A stretch of DNA of 64,000 nucleotides from Paenibacillus sp. FSL R5-0341 (GCF_037975235.1 NZ_CP150241.1:3410001-3474000); one strand, 5' to 3'; positions 45,525 to 54,529 are shown, numbered from the stretch's first letter. The notes: generated from the sequence alone by a model not told the origin. Made by a program: numbers and translations.

Positions 45525-48239
45525 ATGGTGAGAAAGAGAGTTGTCTCGATTGCAAGTATGCTCGTTGTAATCGTGTGTATGACATGCATCGTAATTTTTA
45601 ATAATCAAAGTTTAGCTTCTGCCAATGTAGTTTCGTCACCTATTTATGCAGCAGAGGATACAACTATCATTTATGAGTCTGGAATGATTTATGAGGATGG
45701 AAACCTCGGGTATCTGGATGTGGGCTATCAAGGAACATTTGGTGTTCCCTTAGAGGCTCAGGTATTACTAAAGTTTAATTTGCCAACAATCCCTGCAGGG
45801 TATGAAGTTGAAACTGCGAATTTGTATCTGCCTGTAACAGGTGGTACTTTTCAGGCAACAACTAATTTTTCGCTAAAAGTTTCAACAAGTACAAATCATA
45901 ACTGGGCACAGGATAGTGGAATAACATCGCCACCAGCTCCAACGTCAGGTTCTGCACAATCAAGATTATTATCCAATAATGTCCCCCAACTTAAACCTAC
46001 ATTAGCCCCGTTTAATTTTACTAGCTATATATCAAGGGAATCCGCGGAACCTGATCCTAGAGCAACCTTCATACTATCGGGTATGACGGCTCAAGAAGCA
46101 GCTGAAGCAGGAATAACACATGCTGATCATTTTATACAAATGACCGAAAATCATGCACATGGCGGCAGTCTGGGGCCATATTTAATTATTACGTATTCTG
46201 AAATTGCGAATATTGAAATAACTGGAGTCGCAGATGGAGGTCTATACAATACAAATGTAACGCCAATATTCAACACTGGTACAGCAACTTTGAATGGAAG
46301 TCCATTTACAAGTGGAACACGGCTTACTGCTGAAGGCTCGTACACGTTAACGGTTACGGCAGGCAGTCAATTAGAAACGATTCAATTTCGAATAGATAAG
46401 ACCCCTCCAACAGGGACGATTATTGTAAATCTAGGCAACGAATACACGAATGGTTCGGCTGTACTTATTTCAATAAATCCAGATCCTGGAGTAACTGATA
46501 TTACGCATATCCAATATTCGCTTAACGGAAGCCCCTATACACAGATGCCTTATGTACCAAGCTTTATGCTATCAATAGGAATTACTGATGGAGATAAAGT
46601 TTTGAGATTTAAACTAGTTGATCGTGCAGGGAACCAATCAATTGAATATCAAAAAACCATAACACGGGATACCGAAGTGCCAACAGGCTCTATTATTATT
46701 AATAATGGCAACGTGTATACAACTAATCGTGACATAATGCTTAATCTATCATTAGGCAACGGTGTAACAGATGTGGTAGCGGTACAATTTTCTAATAACA
46801 ATAGTTCTTGGTCGGGAGTTGAAGCCTTTAGTTCCATAAAAAGCTACACATTACCCACTGGAGATGGAAATAAAACGGTGTATGTACGTTTAATTGATCG
46901 AGCAGGAAATATAGGCTCGGCCCAAGCAAGTATTACATTAGACACTACAGCTCCGATCGTTACAGGTGTAACAGATGGAGAGAGCTATAATTCCTCCCGA
47001 ACCATTACCTTTAATGAAGGTACAGCAACATTAAACGGGCAAAACTTTATAAGTGGCACACCTGTAGACGCTGAAGGTTCCTATGTACTTGTTGTTACAG
47101 ATGCCGCAGGTAATTCGATTACCCTTACATTCACCATTATCAATTATAGTGTAGGCTATGACGGGAATGGAGCTACTGGAGGAGAGGTACCCCTAGATAG
47201 TCAAACCTATGAAGCGGGGAGCAGTGTAACCGTCGCTGATAATGTTGGAAGTCTAGTGAAGACTGGATTTACGTTGATTGGTTGGAATACGGAAGCAGAT
47301 GGAAGTGGGAAAAGCTATGTAGCGAATGATACTTTCCATATAAACGAAGCTGATGTCCTGTTGTATGCGGCGTGGGAAATTAATCACTATACCTTGTCTT
47401 TTGAGTCAAATGGAGGAAGTCTGGTAGCGCTTCAGAATAAACCTTACAATGAACAGGCAACTGAACCGAGCACACCAACGAGACCAGGTTATACATTTGG
47501 TGGTTGGTTTAAAGAGGCAGCTCTCACTAACCAGTGGAACTTTACGAAAGATGTCATTACAGCGGATAAGACGTTGTATGCGAAGTGGAGTATAAACAAT
47601 TCTTCTAACAATAATGCAGGAGGAAATAATCCAACGCCTCCTCAAAATTCAATACCGATACCAACACCCAATCCGCAACCTACCCCAGAAGAACCCAAAC
47701 CGGAACCTGAACCACCCGTCGTTACTTTTGACGACCTTTCAGGACATTGGGCAAAAGGAATGATTGAGGAACTAGCAAGTCAAGGGATAATAGCAGGGTA
47801 TCCCGACGGTTCTTTTCACCCGAATGAACACATCAAGCGCCATCATATGGCTCTAATATTCACACGTGCTTTCGAGTTTAATCCCATACGTGAGGCAGTT
47901 TCGTTTTCTGACGTATCACCAAGCCATCCTTACTATGAAGCCATCATGTCACTGCAACAAGCAGGAATAGTCGATGGAGCTAATGGGAATTTTAATCCAA
48001 ACCATTCGCTGACCCGTGCAGAGATGGCCAAAATTTTGACGCTCGCCTTTGAGATAAAACCAGGTGGAACAGTTGCTTTCCAAGATGTTCCTACAACGCA
48101 TTGGAGTTATGATTACATCGCTGCATTGGCAGCACTCAAGATTGTACTCGGGGATAACGGAAAATTTAAGCCGGATGAACCCGTGACGCGTGCACAGTTT
48201 GTGGCGATGATGTATCGAGCATTGCATGTTATACAATAA
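45525..48239 (+). CDS. SLH-anchored cell-surface protein with DNRLRE, Ig-like and InlB-type repeats
   Basis: A 904-residue exported protein with a signal peptide (about 1-32). Order: a DNRLRE-type carbohydrate-binding-like domain (about 35-235; AEDTTIIYESG, VLLKFNLPTIPAG), Ig-like repeats (about 236-540), two InlB/Flg_new beta-grasp repeats (YDGNGATGGEVP to LLYAAWE, and FESNGGSLV to LYAKWSI), a Pro-rich linker, and three SLH domains (from about 735, 797 and 853) that bind pyruvylated wall polymer. It should coat the cell surface and may contact a polysaccharide or host surface. ATG 45525 follows AAAGGA by seven bases; GTG 45519 is an alternative. No catalytic domain is evident. Confidence 0.88.
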   Translation: MVRKRVVSIASMLVVIVCMTCIVIFNNQSLASANVVSSPIYAAEDTTIIYESGMIYEDGNLGYLDVGYQGTFGVPLEAQVLLKFNLPTIPAGYEVETANLYLPVTGGTFQATTNFSLKVSTSTNHNWAQDSGITSPPAPTSGSAQSRLLSNNVPQLKPTLAPFNFTSYISRESAEPDPRATFILSGMTAQEAAEAGITHADHFIQMTENHAHGGSLGPYLIITYSEIANIEITGVADGGLYNTNVTPIFNTGTATLNGSPFTSGTRLTAEGSYTLTVTAGSQLETIQFRIDKTPPTGTIIVNLGNEYTNGSAVLISINPDPGVTDITHIQYSLNGSPYTQMPYVPSFMLSIGITDGDKVLRFKLVDRAGNQSIEYQKTITRDTEVPTGSIIINNGNVYTTNRDIMLNLSLGNGVTDVVAVQFSNNNSSWSGVEAFSSIKSYTLPTGDGNKTVYVRLIDRAGNIGSAQASITLDTTAPIVTGVTDGESYNSSRTITFNEGTATLNGQNFISGTPVDAEGSYVLVVTDAAGNSITLTFTIINYSVGYDGNGATGGEVPLDSQTYEAGSSVTVADNVGSLVKTGFTLIGWNTEADGSGKSYVANDTFHINEADVLLYAAWEINHYTLSFESNGGSLVALQNKPYNEQATEPSTPTRPGYTFGGWFKEAALTNQWNFTKDVITADKTLYAKWSINNSSNNNAGGNNPTPPQNSIPIPTPNPQPTPEEPKPEPEPPVVTFDDLSGHWAKGMIEELASQGIIAGYPDGSFHPNEHIKRHHMALIFTRAFEFNPIREAVSFSDVSPSHPYYEAIMSLQQAGIVDGANGNFNPNHSLTRAEMAKILTLAFEIKPGGTVAFQDVPTTHWSYDYIAALAALKIVLGDNGKFKPDEPVTRAQFVAMMYRALHVIQ

Positions 48240-48305
48240 ACTTCTAATTACATTAATTAGCAACGTATTCGGAAAGTGCAAACCATAGTTACGGTAAATA
48301 CAAAA

Positions 48306-48341
48306 ACACGAGGATCTGCTTTCACGCCTCGTGTTTTTTTA
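48306..48341 (+). terminator. Rho-independent terminator after the SLH protein gene
   Basis: ACACGAGG and CCTCGTGT pair around a 13-base loop, then a T run. Confidence 0.85.
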
Positions 48342-48403
48342 TGTATCATCCTAACTCACGGATGTTTATTGTAGAAACGGTCGATATAATCGGAACATTG
48401 CCC

Positions 48404-48434
48404 AGGTTCATCTTCCAATAACGAAGATGAACCT
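48404..48434. repeat. Isolated 12-base perfect inverted repeat
   Basis: AGGTTCATCTTC and GAAGATGAACCT around a seven-base loop, no T tract. It lies alone in the non-coding stretch 48342-48600, where I see no gene. Purpose unknown. Confidence 0.4.
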
Positions 48435-48603
48435 GTATGGGGTGCCAGATATGCATTAGTGTATCACCTTTCGTAAGACTTTTATTATAGACTGCCTACA
48501 GACTGCAATAGGATTGAGCTAACGAGAAACGATAATGCGGGGAGAGATCTCAGTAGCCGTTTATAGCATTGATGGGGAAGTACTAAAGACTTTATAAGTA
48601 TAA

Positions 48604-48660
48604 TTGACAATTGTACTCCTGTGTACTATATTGTACTTGTGTGATAAGTACAATGTAGTA
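48604..48660 (+). promoter_or_regulatory. Promoter and GntR (YtrA-type) operator of the ABC operon
   Basis: TTGACA (48604) and TATATT (48627) are spaced by 17 bases. Overlapping the -10 is a long inverted repeat: TACTATATTGTACTT (48624-48638) and AAGTACAATGTAGTA (48646-48660), 14 of 15 positions symmetrical. This is the expected place for autorepression by the YtrA-type regulator encoded in the operon. Confidence 0.75.
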
Positions 48661-48721
48661 CAGGTTGCAGCGCCGAATTTTTAACAGAACGGTGTTTAAA
48701 CGCAAAGTGAGGAGGAGAACG

Positions 48722-48898
48722 ATGAAAAATGAACCTCGATTTGGAGTGGAGCATACTCAAGCGGAAAGTGCAGTAATGACACAAGTCATCACTGACAATG
48801 AAACTGGAGTGCAATATCTACTTGCTATTTTCCCTAATGTTGGATCAGGACTTACCGTTTTACTGGATAAAGAGGGTAAACCTTTACTAAAAAAATAA
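48722..48898 (+). CDS. DUF6440-like small protein
   Basis: A 58-residue cytoplasmic protein starting MKNEPRFGVEH and containing TDNETGVQYLLAIF and LTVLLDKEGKPLL, the pattern of the DUF6440 family as I recall it. Its function is not known. A strong GGAGGAGA precedes the ATG at 48722; the frame opens further upstream but without ribosome binding site. It is the first gene of the GntR-ABC operon, directly behind the operator. Confidence 0.7.
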   Translation: MKNEPRFGVEHTQAESAVMTQVITDNETGVQYLLAIFPNVGSGLTVLLDKEGKPLLKK

Positions 48899-48916
48899 TT
48901 TAATCGGAGTATGTAT

Positions 48917-49291
48917 ATGGAGATTATCATAAGCAGCAATACAAGTAAGCCCATCTACGAACAGATAACATCACAGATCAAAGCGATGATTATGAGTGGG
49001 GAATTAAAGACTGGCGACCCCATTCCATCGATGCGCTCTATGGCAAAATCCATTCATGTCAGTGTGATCACTGTTCAAAAAGCCTATGAGGATTTGCAGA
49101 GAGACGGTTTTATAGAGACTACCGTAGGCCGGGGAAGTTTTGTATCCGCGCAGAACAAAAATTTCTATCAAGAAGAAATCCAGCGCAAAGCTGAGGGACT
49201 TTTGCAGGAAGCCGCAGATATTGGGCGCACAAATGGTATTCCTGTCGAAAAACTCATCGAGTTATTAAAGCTGTTCTATGAGGAGGAGTAA
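48917..49291 (+). CDS. GntR family regulator, YtrA subfamily
   Basis: A 124-residue repressor: winged helix-turn-helix (residues about 8-75; KPIYEQITSQIKAMIMSGEL, IPSMRSMAKSIHVSVITVQK) plus a short C-terminal dimerisation tail, the compact YtrA design. ATG 48917 is preferred because CGGAG is seven bases upstream; ATG 48911 is too close. YtrA-type regulators control ABC transporters that respond to cell-wall-active antibiotics. The operator over the operon promoter fits autorepression. Confidence 0.88.
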   Translation: MEIIISSNTSKPIYEQITSQIKAMIMSGELKTGDPIPSMRSMAKSIHVSVITVQKAYEDLQRDGFIETTVGRGSFVSAQNKNFYQEEIQRKAEGLLQEAADIGRTNGIPVEKLIELLKLFYEEE

Positions 49292-49296
49292 TGATC

Positions 49297-50157
49297 ATGA
49301 ATCATGCTTTGACTGTAAATGGACTGACAAAGGCGTATCACGACTTTGTTCTGGACAATGTATCATTTCATGTGCCGCTTGGGTCGATTGTGGGATTGAT
49401 TGGCCAAAACGGGGCAGGAAAAAGTACAACGATCAATTCAATTCTTGGTTTGAAAAACAAGGATTCCGGCACGGTGACGATTTTGGGCAAGCAGGATCAG
49501 GAAATTGACAATGCTGTTCGCAATCAGATTGGTGTTGTGTTGGACGGCAGTAATTTCCCGGAAGGATTATCACCTAAAAAGCTAAACCGTGTCTTCCAAA
49601 ATATCTTTGCAGCTTGGGACGAAGAGAAATACTATTCTTTGCTGAATGAACTATCCTTACCTGCAGACAAAAAGATCAAAGAGTTTTCTAAAGGGATGAA
49701 AATGAAGCTGTCTATCGCTGTGGCACTTTCTCATGGTTCCAAACTTCTAATATTGGATGAAGCGACGAGCGGACTTGATCCTGTTGTTCGTGATGATATT
49801 CTGGATCTATTTTTGGAATTTGTGCAGGACGAAAGTAACTCTATTCTGGTATCCTCACATATCACAAGTGATTTGGAAAAAGTCGCTGATTATATCGTAT
49901 TCATTCATAACGGCAAGGTAATTTTCAACAAACCAAAAGATGAATTGCGATATAAGTACGGGATCATTAAATGTGGTGCAGCACAGTTTGATGCTCTCGA
50001 AGAACAAGATATAATCTCTTACCGAAAGCAGGATTATGCTTGGGAAGTATTAGTTGCTGATAAAGATTTGGCACAAAAGAAATACCCGAATGCAGTGATT
50101 GATCCTGCCACCATTGATGATATTATGCTGTTGTATATAAAGGGGGAGAGAACATGA
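49297..50157 (+). CDS. ABC transporter ATP-binding protein (YtrB-like)
   Basis: A 286-residue cytoplasmic ATPase with Walker A GQNGAGKST, a signature-like FSKGMKMKLSIA, Walker B LLILDEATSGLDP and a switch histidine in ILVSSHITSD. ATG 49297 follows AGGAGGAG by eight bases. Its last four bases overlap the permease start. With the GntR regulator it forms a YtrA/BcrA-type transporter, probably for export or sensing of a peptide or lipid-targeting antibiotic; the substrate is inferred. Confidence 0.9.
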   Translation: MNHALTVNGLTKAYHDFVLDNVSFHVPLGSIVGLIGQNGAGKSTTINSILGLKNKDSGTVTILGKQDQEIDNAVRNQIGVVLDGSNFPEGLSPKKLNRVFQNIFAAWDEEKYYSLLNELSLPADKKIKEFSKGMKMKLSIAVALSHGSKLLILDEATSGLDPVVRDDILDLFLEFVQDESNSILVSSHITSDLEKVADYIVFIHNGKVIFNKPKDELRYKYGIIKCGAAQFDALEEQDIISYRKQDYAWEVLVADKDLAQKKYPNAVIDPATIDDIMLLYIKGERT

Positions 50158-50780
50158 GAGGACTTATGCTGAAAGATTTCTATGCTATTAAGGATGCGTT
50201 ACTTATCCCCCTATTATTAATGGTCGTCATTGGAGTCGTTTTGTCCGTCGTAAGCTCTCCTTGGCTTTTGATTGTAATCGCAGGAACCTCATTTGGAATG
50301 ATGGCAGTAATGAGCATTCAAAATGACAAAACAGCGCAGTGGGATAAATTTTGTGCTACTCTCCCTGTCTCAAGGATTCAAAGTGCTTCAAGCAAATATG
50401 GTTTGTATGTGCTCCTTAGTCTTTTTGGAATTTTGGTTGCTACGATCATTTGTGTGATTGCTTCAATGATATTATCGAGCTTTGAGATATCTGCTGTATA
50501 TGTGAATGTATCCTTTGCGCTGATTCTTGCATTTCTTCCAGCCAGTGTGAATATCCCTAGTTCTTTTTTACTCGATGGAGAAAAAAGTATTGCCGGAATA
50601 ATCCTTTCTTATGTAGTTACTGCCCTTGCCATTGCAGGATTAAGAACATTGCTAGGCTACTATATGAACATCGAAGAAAATTTGCTTTTAGTATATGGAA
50701 TCGTAGCTGCCTTTAGTATAGTCGTATATATACTCTCATGGATCTTATGCCCCAGATGGCTAAGTCGTAAAGAATTATGA
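50154..50780 (+). CDS. ABC-2 type transporter permease
   Basis: A 208-residue membrane protein with six hydrophobic helices (for example LLIPLLLMVVIGVVLSVV and YVLLSLFGILVATIICVIAS). It starts inside the end of the ATPase gene (ATGA overlap). It is the membrane half of the transporter. No close functional motif is visible. Confidence 0.86.
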   Translation: MRGLMLKDFYAIKDALLIPLLLMVVIGVVLSVVSSPWLLIVIAGTSFGMMAVMSIQNDKTAQWDKFCATLPVSRIQSASSKYGLYVLLSLFGILVATIICVIASMILSSFEISAVYVNVSFALILAFLPASVNIPSSFLLDGEKSIAGIILSYVVTALAIAGLRTLLGYYMNIEENLLLVYGIVAAFSIVVYILSWILCPRWLSRKEL

Positions 50781-50853
50781 TGCATAAACAGGTAACTTTA
50801 ATCAATGTAGTACAATCGAATGATCTGTTATCTCAGAGCCAGACGCTAAAGCG

Positions 50854-50897
50854 CAGAGCCGATGATTTCGAGCAGAATCGCAGTTATCGGCTCTCTT
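50854..50897 (+). terminator. Weak hairpin after the ABC operon
   Basis: AGAGCCGAT and ATCGGCTCT pair around a 22-base loop, then CTTTG. It probably ends the operon, though the T tract is poor. Confidence 0.4.
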
Positions 50898-50960
50898 TGC
50901 ATTCATTCATAACGTTCGATGCTCATTTCTACACTGGAGGGCTAAAAATCGATTGTACTT

Positions 50961-51047
50961 GGTGGTAAACAGTGTTACTCTAAAAGTCTGTGTTCGACAA
51001 TATATTCAATAATAGCCACCAATTTAGTTATAAAGAAAGGTAACACT
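50961..51047 (+). promoter_or_regulatory. Leader of the ABC-F gene with possible RBS-sequestering structure
   Basis: AGTGTTAC (50971-50978) is an exact complement of GTAACACT (51040-51047), which runs from the ribosome binding site to the base before ATG. GGTGG (50961) can pair with CCACC (51017), and the two pairings cross, so they could be alternatives. Such leaders control many antibiotic-resistance ABC-F genes. I see no clear leader peptide. Confidence 0.4.
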
Positions 51048-52787
51048 ATGATAAAAGTTGAAAACTTATCCTTCTCATTTCCACAAAAGGAACTATATAG
51101 AAACATTTCATTTACGTTTGAAGAGGCACAACATTGTGCTTTTATTGGAACAAGCGGCAGTGGGAAAAGTACACTGATCGATATCCTGATGGATCCGGAA
51201 CGATATTTGTTCGAGGGTAAGTTAGAGATAGATCCCGATTGCAGAATCGGGTATGTGAGTCAGTTTTTGCAAGTAGACAAAACAAAAGATATGACTGTTT
51301 TTGAATATATCGCAGAAGAATTCATCAAGATACAAGATGAAATTACAGCCATTTATGCTGAAATGGAAACCACATCGGATATGGATTCCCTGATGGAAAA
51401 ACTCCAATTGGCTTTGGATGCCTTCGAAGCGATGGATGGGGATAATTACGAAAAAAACATCAATAAGCAGTTAAACCTGGCCAACCTCATGAAGCTCAAA
51501 GATCTTAGTATATCCGCCATAAGCGGCGGGGAATTCAAACTTATTCAAGTGATGAAGGAAATGCTGAATCGTCCAGATTTCATGATTATGGACGAACCTG
51601 ATGTATTTTTAGACTTTGAAAACCTGAACGCGCTTAAAAAATTGATTAACACCCACAAGGGAATGCTGCTGGTCGTTACGCACAACCGATATCTGTTGAA
51701 CCATTGTTTCAACAAAATCATACACCTGGAAAACACAGAGCTGCAAGAGTTTGACGGGCGCTATATTGATTATAACTTCTCGCTGCTTCAGACGAAGATC
51801 GAGCTGCAAGAAATCGCGGTTGCTGAAGCTGAAGAAATTGAGAGATACGATCACATCATCGACAATCTTAGAGAGATTGCCACATATAATTCGGAAGCCT
51901 CCAGAGGTAGAGCGTTAAAAGCCAGAGTCAAGTTTCAAGAGAGATTGGAAGCACGTCGAATCAAAGAGCCATTTGTCGATATCAAGCAGCCGAATATCCG
52001 TTTTGGTATCGAAAAGGAAATCGAAGACACCGTTGTGGTTAACGTCAATAATTATAGCGTTGCCTTTGACGAGTTGCTTTTGGAAAATGTGAACTTTGAG
52101 ATCAAATCGACAGATAAAGTAGCCCTGATCGGTCCAAACGGTACCGGGAAAACGACTTTACTGCGAGAAATCTTTAAAAACAATCAGGATTCCATTGAAA
52201 TCAATGCGGATGTTAACGTCGCTTATTTATCTCAGGTGCAAGGCGAAATGCTAAAAGATTCGAATACCATACTAAATGAATTCATTGATTCAGGGTTTCA
52301 AACGTATGACGAGATTAGATCGTATCTTCCAAACTATGGCTTTGAAGGAGAAATCCTTGATCAAAAGATTGAATCTTTATCTGGCGGAGAAAAAAACATG
52401 CTTCAATTGGCTAAAGTTTCTGCCAGTCAAGCCAACGTATTGCTCCTAGATGAACCGACAAGCCATTTAGACATCTATACACAAATCGCATTGGAGAAAG
52501 CCATTGAAGACTATAAAGGTGCGATTATCATGATTTCTCATGATTTCTATTCTGTTGTCAATGGTATGGATTATGTTCTAATTATTGAGGACAAGACGAT
52601 TAGTAAAATGAGTATAGAAGAATTTAGACAGATGATTTATACGAGTCATTTTGATGAAAACTATCTAGAGAATGAACAAAAGAAAAAGTCTGTTGAAATG
52701 AAAATTGAATTGGCTTTAAAAGATACTAATTTTGAACTTGCAAAAAGTTTGGTTGATGAGCTAGAAGAGCTGATTAAGTTGCTTTAA
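51048..52787 (+). CDS. ABC-F family ATPase
   Basis: A 579-residue soluble protein with two ABC ATPase domains and no membrane segment, the ABC-F layout. Domain 1: GTSGSGKST (residues 34-42), SAISGGE, MIMDEPDVFLD. Domain 2: GPNGTGKTT, SLSGGEKN, LLLDEPTSHLD. A charged inter-domain linker (about 250-310; EEIERYDHIIDNLREIATYN) corresponds to the P-site tRNA interaction motif. Members act on the ribosome either as translation factors or to dislodge antibiotics. The unusual first signature and position next to a YtrA-type operon make a resistance role plausible, but it is not demonstrated. AAAGG precedes the ATG. Confidence 0.87.
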   Translation: MIKVENLSFSFPQKELYRNISFTFEEAQHCAFIGTSGSGKSTLIDILMDPERYLFEGKLEIDPDCRIGYVSQFLQVDKTKDMTVFEYIAEEFIKIQDEITAIYAEMETTSDMDSLMEKLQLALDAFEAMDGDNYEKNINKQLNLANLMKLKDLSISAISGGEFKLIQVMKEMLNRPDFMIMDEPDVFLDFENLNALKKLINTHKGMLLVVTHNRYLLNHCFNKIIHLENTELQEFDGRYIDYNFSLLQTKIELQEIAVAEAEEIERYDHIIDNLREIATYNSEASRGRALKARVKFQERLEARRIKEPFVDIKQPNIRFGIEKEIEDTVVVNVNNYSVAFDELLLENVNFEIKSTDKVALIGPNGTGKTTLLREIFKNNQDSIEINADVNVAYLSQVQGEMLKDSNTILNEFIDSGFQTYDEIRSYLPNYGFEGEILDQKIESLSGGEKNMLQLAKVSASQANVLLLDEPTSHLDIYTQIALEKAIEDYKGAIIMISHDFYSVVNGMDYVLIIEDKTISKMSIEEFRQMIYTSHFDENYLENEQKKKSVEMKIELALKDTNFELAKSLVDELEELIKLL

Positions 52788-52817
52788 GTTACGACGCTAT
52801 GATTGAAATGATAGACC

Positions 52818-52851
52818 CGAAAAAAAGTCGCTATTTTAGCGACTTTTTTTG
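52818..52851. terminator. Bidirectional terminator between ABC-F and SDR genes
   Basis: AGTCGCTA and TAGCGACT pair with a three-base loop and are flanked by A and T runs on each side. The stem resembles the first hairpin of the interspersed repeat. Confidence 0.85.
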
Positions 52852-52923
52852 TTTAGCAGGCCAATGGAAGGCCAATCATGTTTATGCGTAATGCATCGTA
52901 ACCGTATCTAATAAGAATCAGAA

Positions 52924-53688
52924 TCACATGGCTTGATCTGTTGGACGAACCAAAATCTCGTTTACCGCAACGCGACGTGGGCGAGTTACAATAAATTCAA
53001 TTGTTTCTGCAATATCTTCTGCTTCAAGAACTTCAATATGGCTCAGAATATTGGAAAGTTGCTCACGCACGTCGTCACGTAAGTGATTACCTAGTTCCGT
53101 TCCCACTGCACCTGGCTCTAAAACAGCCACACGAACGTTAAGCCCGGCAGTCTCTTGCCGCAGTGCTTCAGTAAACGCTGCAACACCCGATTTCGTGAGA
53201 CTATATACCGCTTGCCCTGCCGATGGTTTGCGTCCAGATACTGAACTAATATTAATTAAATCAGTAACTTTTCGGTCGGAAGTCAAGGCTGATTGGATTA
53301 GATACGGTAATGCAGCATGGGATATGTATAACAACCCATTTATATTTACGGATATCATTCGTTCCCATTCGATTGAGGGCGCCTCTGCCACACCCCCGAT
53401 TAACATGAGTCCCGCATTATTTATAACGGTGTCCAAACGTCCATATTTATCGATAACCTGCTGAACTGCATGTTCCGCTTGCTTCTTATCTGTTATATCT
53501 GTTTCTATTACAAGAACTTCACCTCCAAGGTTCTTCAGCTCGGAAGCCAAATTCTCCAATCGATCTCTACGACGTGCGACAAGGACAACGGTTGCTCCTT
53601 GAGCAGCGAGCCTTCTGGCAGTTGCTTCACCGATCCCACTACTTGCTCCAGTTACCAATGCCACCGTATCTTGCAATTTTTTAAACAT
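52924..53688 (-). CDS. Short-chain dehydrogenase/reductase (SDR)
   Basis: A 254-residue NADP-preferring oxidoreductase: TGASSGIGEATARRLAAQG, basic VARRRDRLE after strand 2, INNAG, catalytic serine in INISSVSG and YSLTK, then VLEPGAVGTEL. It resembles YdfG/serine-3-dehydrogenase-type SDRs. GAGGAGGA precedes the start. Divergent from a TetR gene with a dyad and overlapping promoters between, so it is probably repressed by that protein. Substrate unknown. Confidence 0.92.
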   Translation of the reverse strand: MFKKLQDTVALVTGASSGIGEATARRLAAQGATVVLVARRRDRLENLASELKNLGGEVLVIETDITDKKQAEHAVQQVIDKYGRLDTVINNAGLMLIGGVAEAPSIEWERMISVNINGLLYISHAALPYLIQSALTSDRKVTDLINISSVSGRKPSAGQAVYSLTKSGVAAFTEALRQETAGLNVRVAVLEPGAVGTELGNHLRDDVREQLSNILSHIEVLEAEDIAETIEFIVTRPRRVAVNEILVRPTDQAM

Positions 53689-53719
53689 GTTATATTCCTC
53701 CTCAGATTTTATTCGCTAA

Positions 53720-53739
53720 GATGTTACTGTTGTAACGTC
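53720..53739. promoter_or_regulatory. Candidate TetR operator between SDR and TetR genes
   Basis: GATGTTAC and GTAACGTC form a near-perfect dyad around TGTT. It overlaps the -35 region (TTGTAA, 53730) of a forward promoter. Confidence 0.55.
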
Positions 53740-53780
53740 TCGTTGAGCTCAGTATAATGTGTATAACATAAAGATATCAA
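53730..53780. promoter_or_regulatory. Face-to-face overlapping promoters
   Basis: Forward: TTGTAA (53730), 17 bases, TATAAT (53753), for the TetR gene. Reverse: TTGATA (53780-53775), 18 bases, TATACT (53756-53751), for the SDR gene. The -10 boxes overlap, so the two transcripts compete. Confidence 0.5.
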
Positions 53781-53820
53781 TGCGTTTCAAGGTAAGTGTG
53801 ACATAAAAGGAGATGTTGTA

Positions 53821-54393
53821 ATGTCAAACCCATCTAATCAAGTCAGAAGTGCACTGACGAAAGAATGGATCTTCAATGCACTCATGATATTAATGCAAAC
53901 CAAAAATCTCAATAACATATCTATTACCGAGGTGTGTACAAAAGCTGGTGTTTCACGCATGGGGTTCTATAGAAATTACAACATCATTGAGGATGTAATC
54001 GTGGAACGCATTGATCAAGTGTTTGCTGACTTTTTTGATCAGGCATTGGCAGGGGAGAACTTTGATAATTATTATTCAACCCTATTATTTTTCAAATGTT
54101 TCAGGAATGAGAAAATCTTAGTAGAGAATCTGGTAAAATCCAACGTTAGTTACTTATTACTGGCCAAGTGTAATGAATACCTGCACAAATTAGCCACAAG
54201 AATTGTAGTTAAAACCTACGACGATTCTTTCAAAGAAAACTATATTGCTCAGTTTTATGTAGGTGGATTTTATTGCGTTTTAATTGAATGGGCGTTAAAT
54301 GGTATGAAAGAAAGTGATACGTACATGGCTGATATTTTGTATGAGTTCTGTGGGGTCACTATTCCGAAGGGAAATGCTGAAAAAATAGTGTAA
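53821..54393 (+). CDS. TetR/AcrR family transcriptional regulator
   Basis: A 190-residue regulator with the TetR helix-turn-helix (ISITEVCTKAGVSRMGFYRNY, residues about 30-60) and a helical effector domain ending in FYVGGFYCVLIEWALNGMKE, the TetR C-terminal type that often governs dehydrogenases or dihydroxyacetone use. AAGGAGATG precedes the ATG. It faces away from the SDR gene at 52924 and probably represses it through the dyad at 53720. Confidence 0.88.
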   Translation: MSNPSNQVRSALTKEWIFNALMILMQTKNLNNISITEVCTKAGVSRMGFYRNYNIIEDVIVERIDQVFADFFDQALAGENFDNYYSTLLFFKCFRNEKILVENLVKSNVSYLLLAKCNEYLHKLATRIVVKTYDDSFKENYIAQFYVGGFYCVLIEWALNGMKESDTYMADILYEFCGVTIPKGNAEKIV

Positions 54394-54421
54394 TTTAAGG
54401 TGGAGAACACCCTCTGGTGAA

Positions 54422-54529
54422 GTTCCTAATAATCCACTTTGGGTTTATTTATTGATTCCTCTTGGCGCTATTGTAATTACGTCTCTTTTTCATTATGTGT
54501 TCAAGCTCGATTTCTTCAAAAACAAGTAG
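54422..54529 (+). pseudogene. Remnant of a membrane protein C-terminus
   Basis: A 35-codon run reads PNNPLWVYLLIPLGAIVI then TSLFHYVFKLDFFKNK and a stop: one hydrophobic helix with a basic tail, typical for the end of a transporter. There is no start codon with ribosome binding site and no coding sequence before it. The parent family is not recognised. Confidence 0.35.

Noticed and set aside
48404..48434. 12-base inverted repeat as a terminator
   Set aside because: No T tract, and the SLH gene already has a terminator at 48306; function left open.
50777..50968. 63-residue frame starting at the permease stop
   Set aside because: It runs through the hairpin at 50854-50897 and has no coding character.
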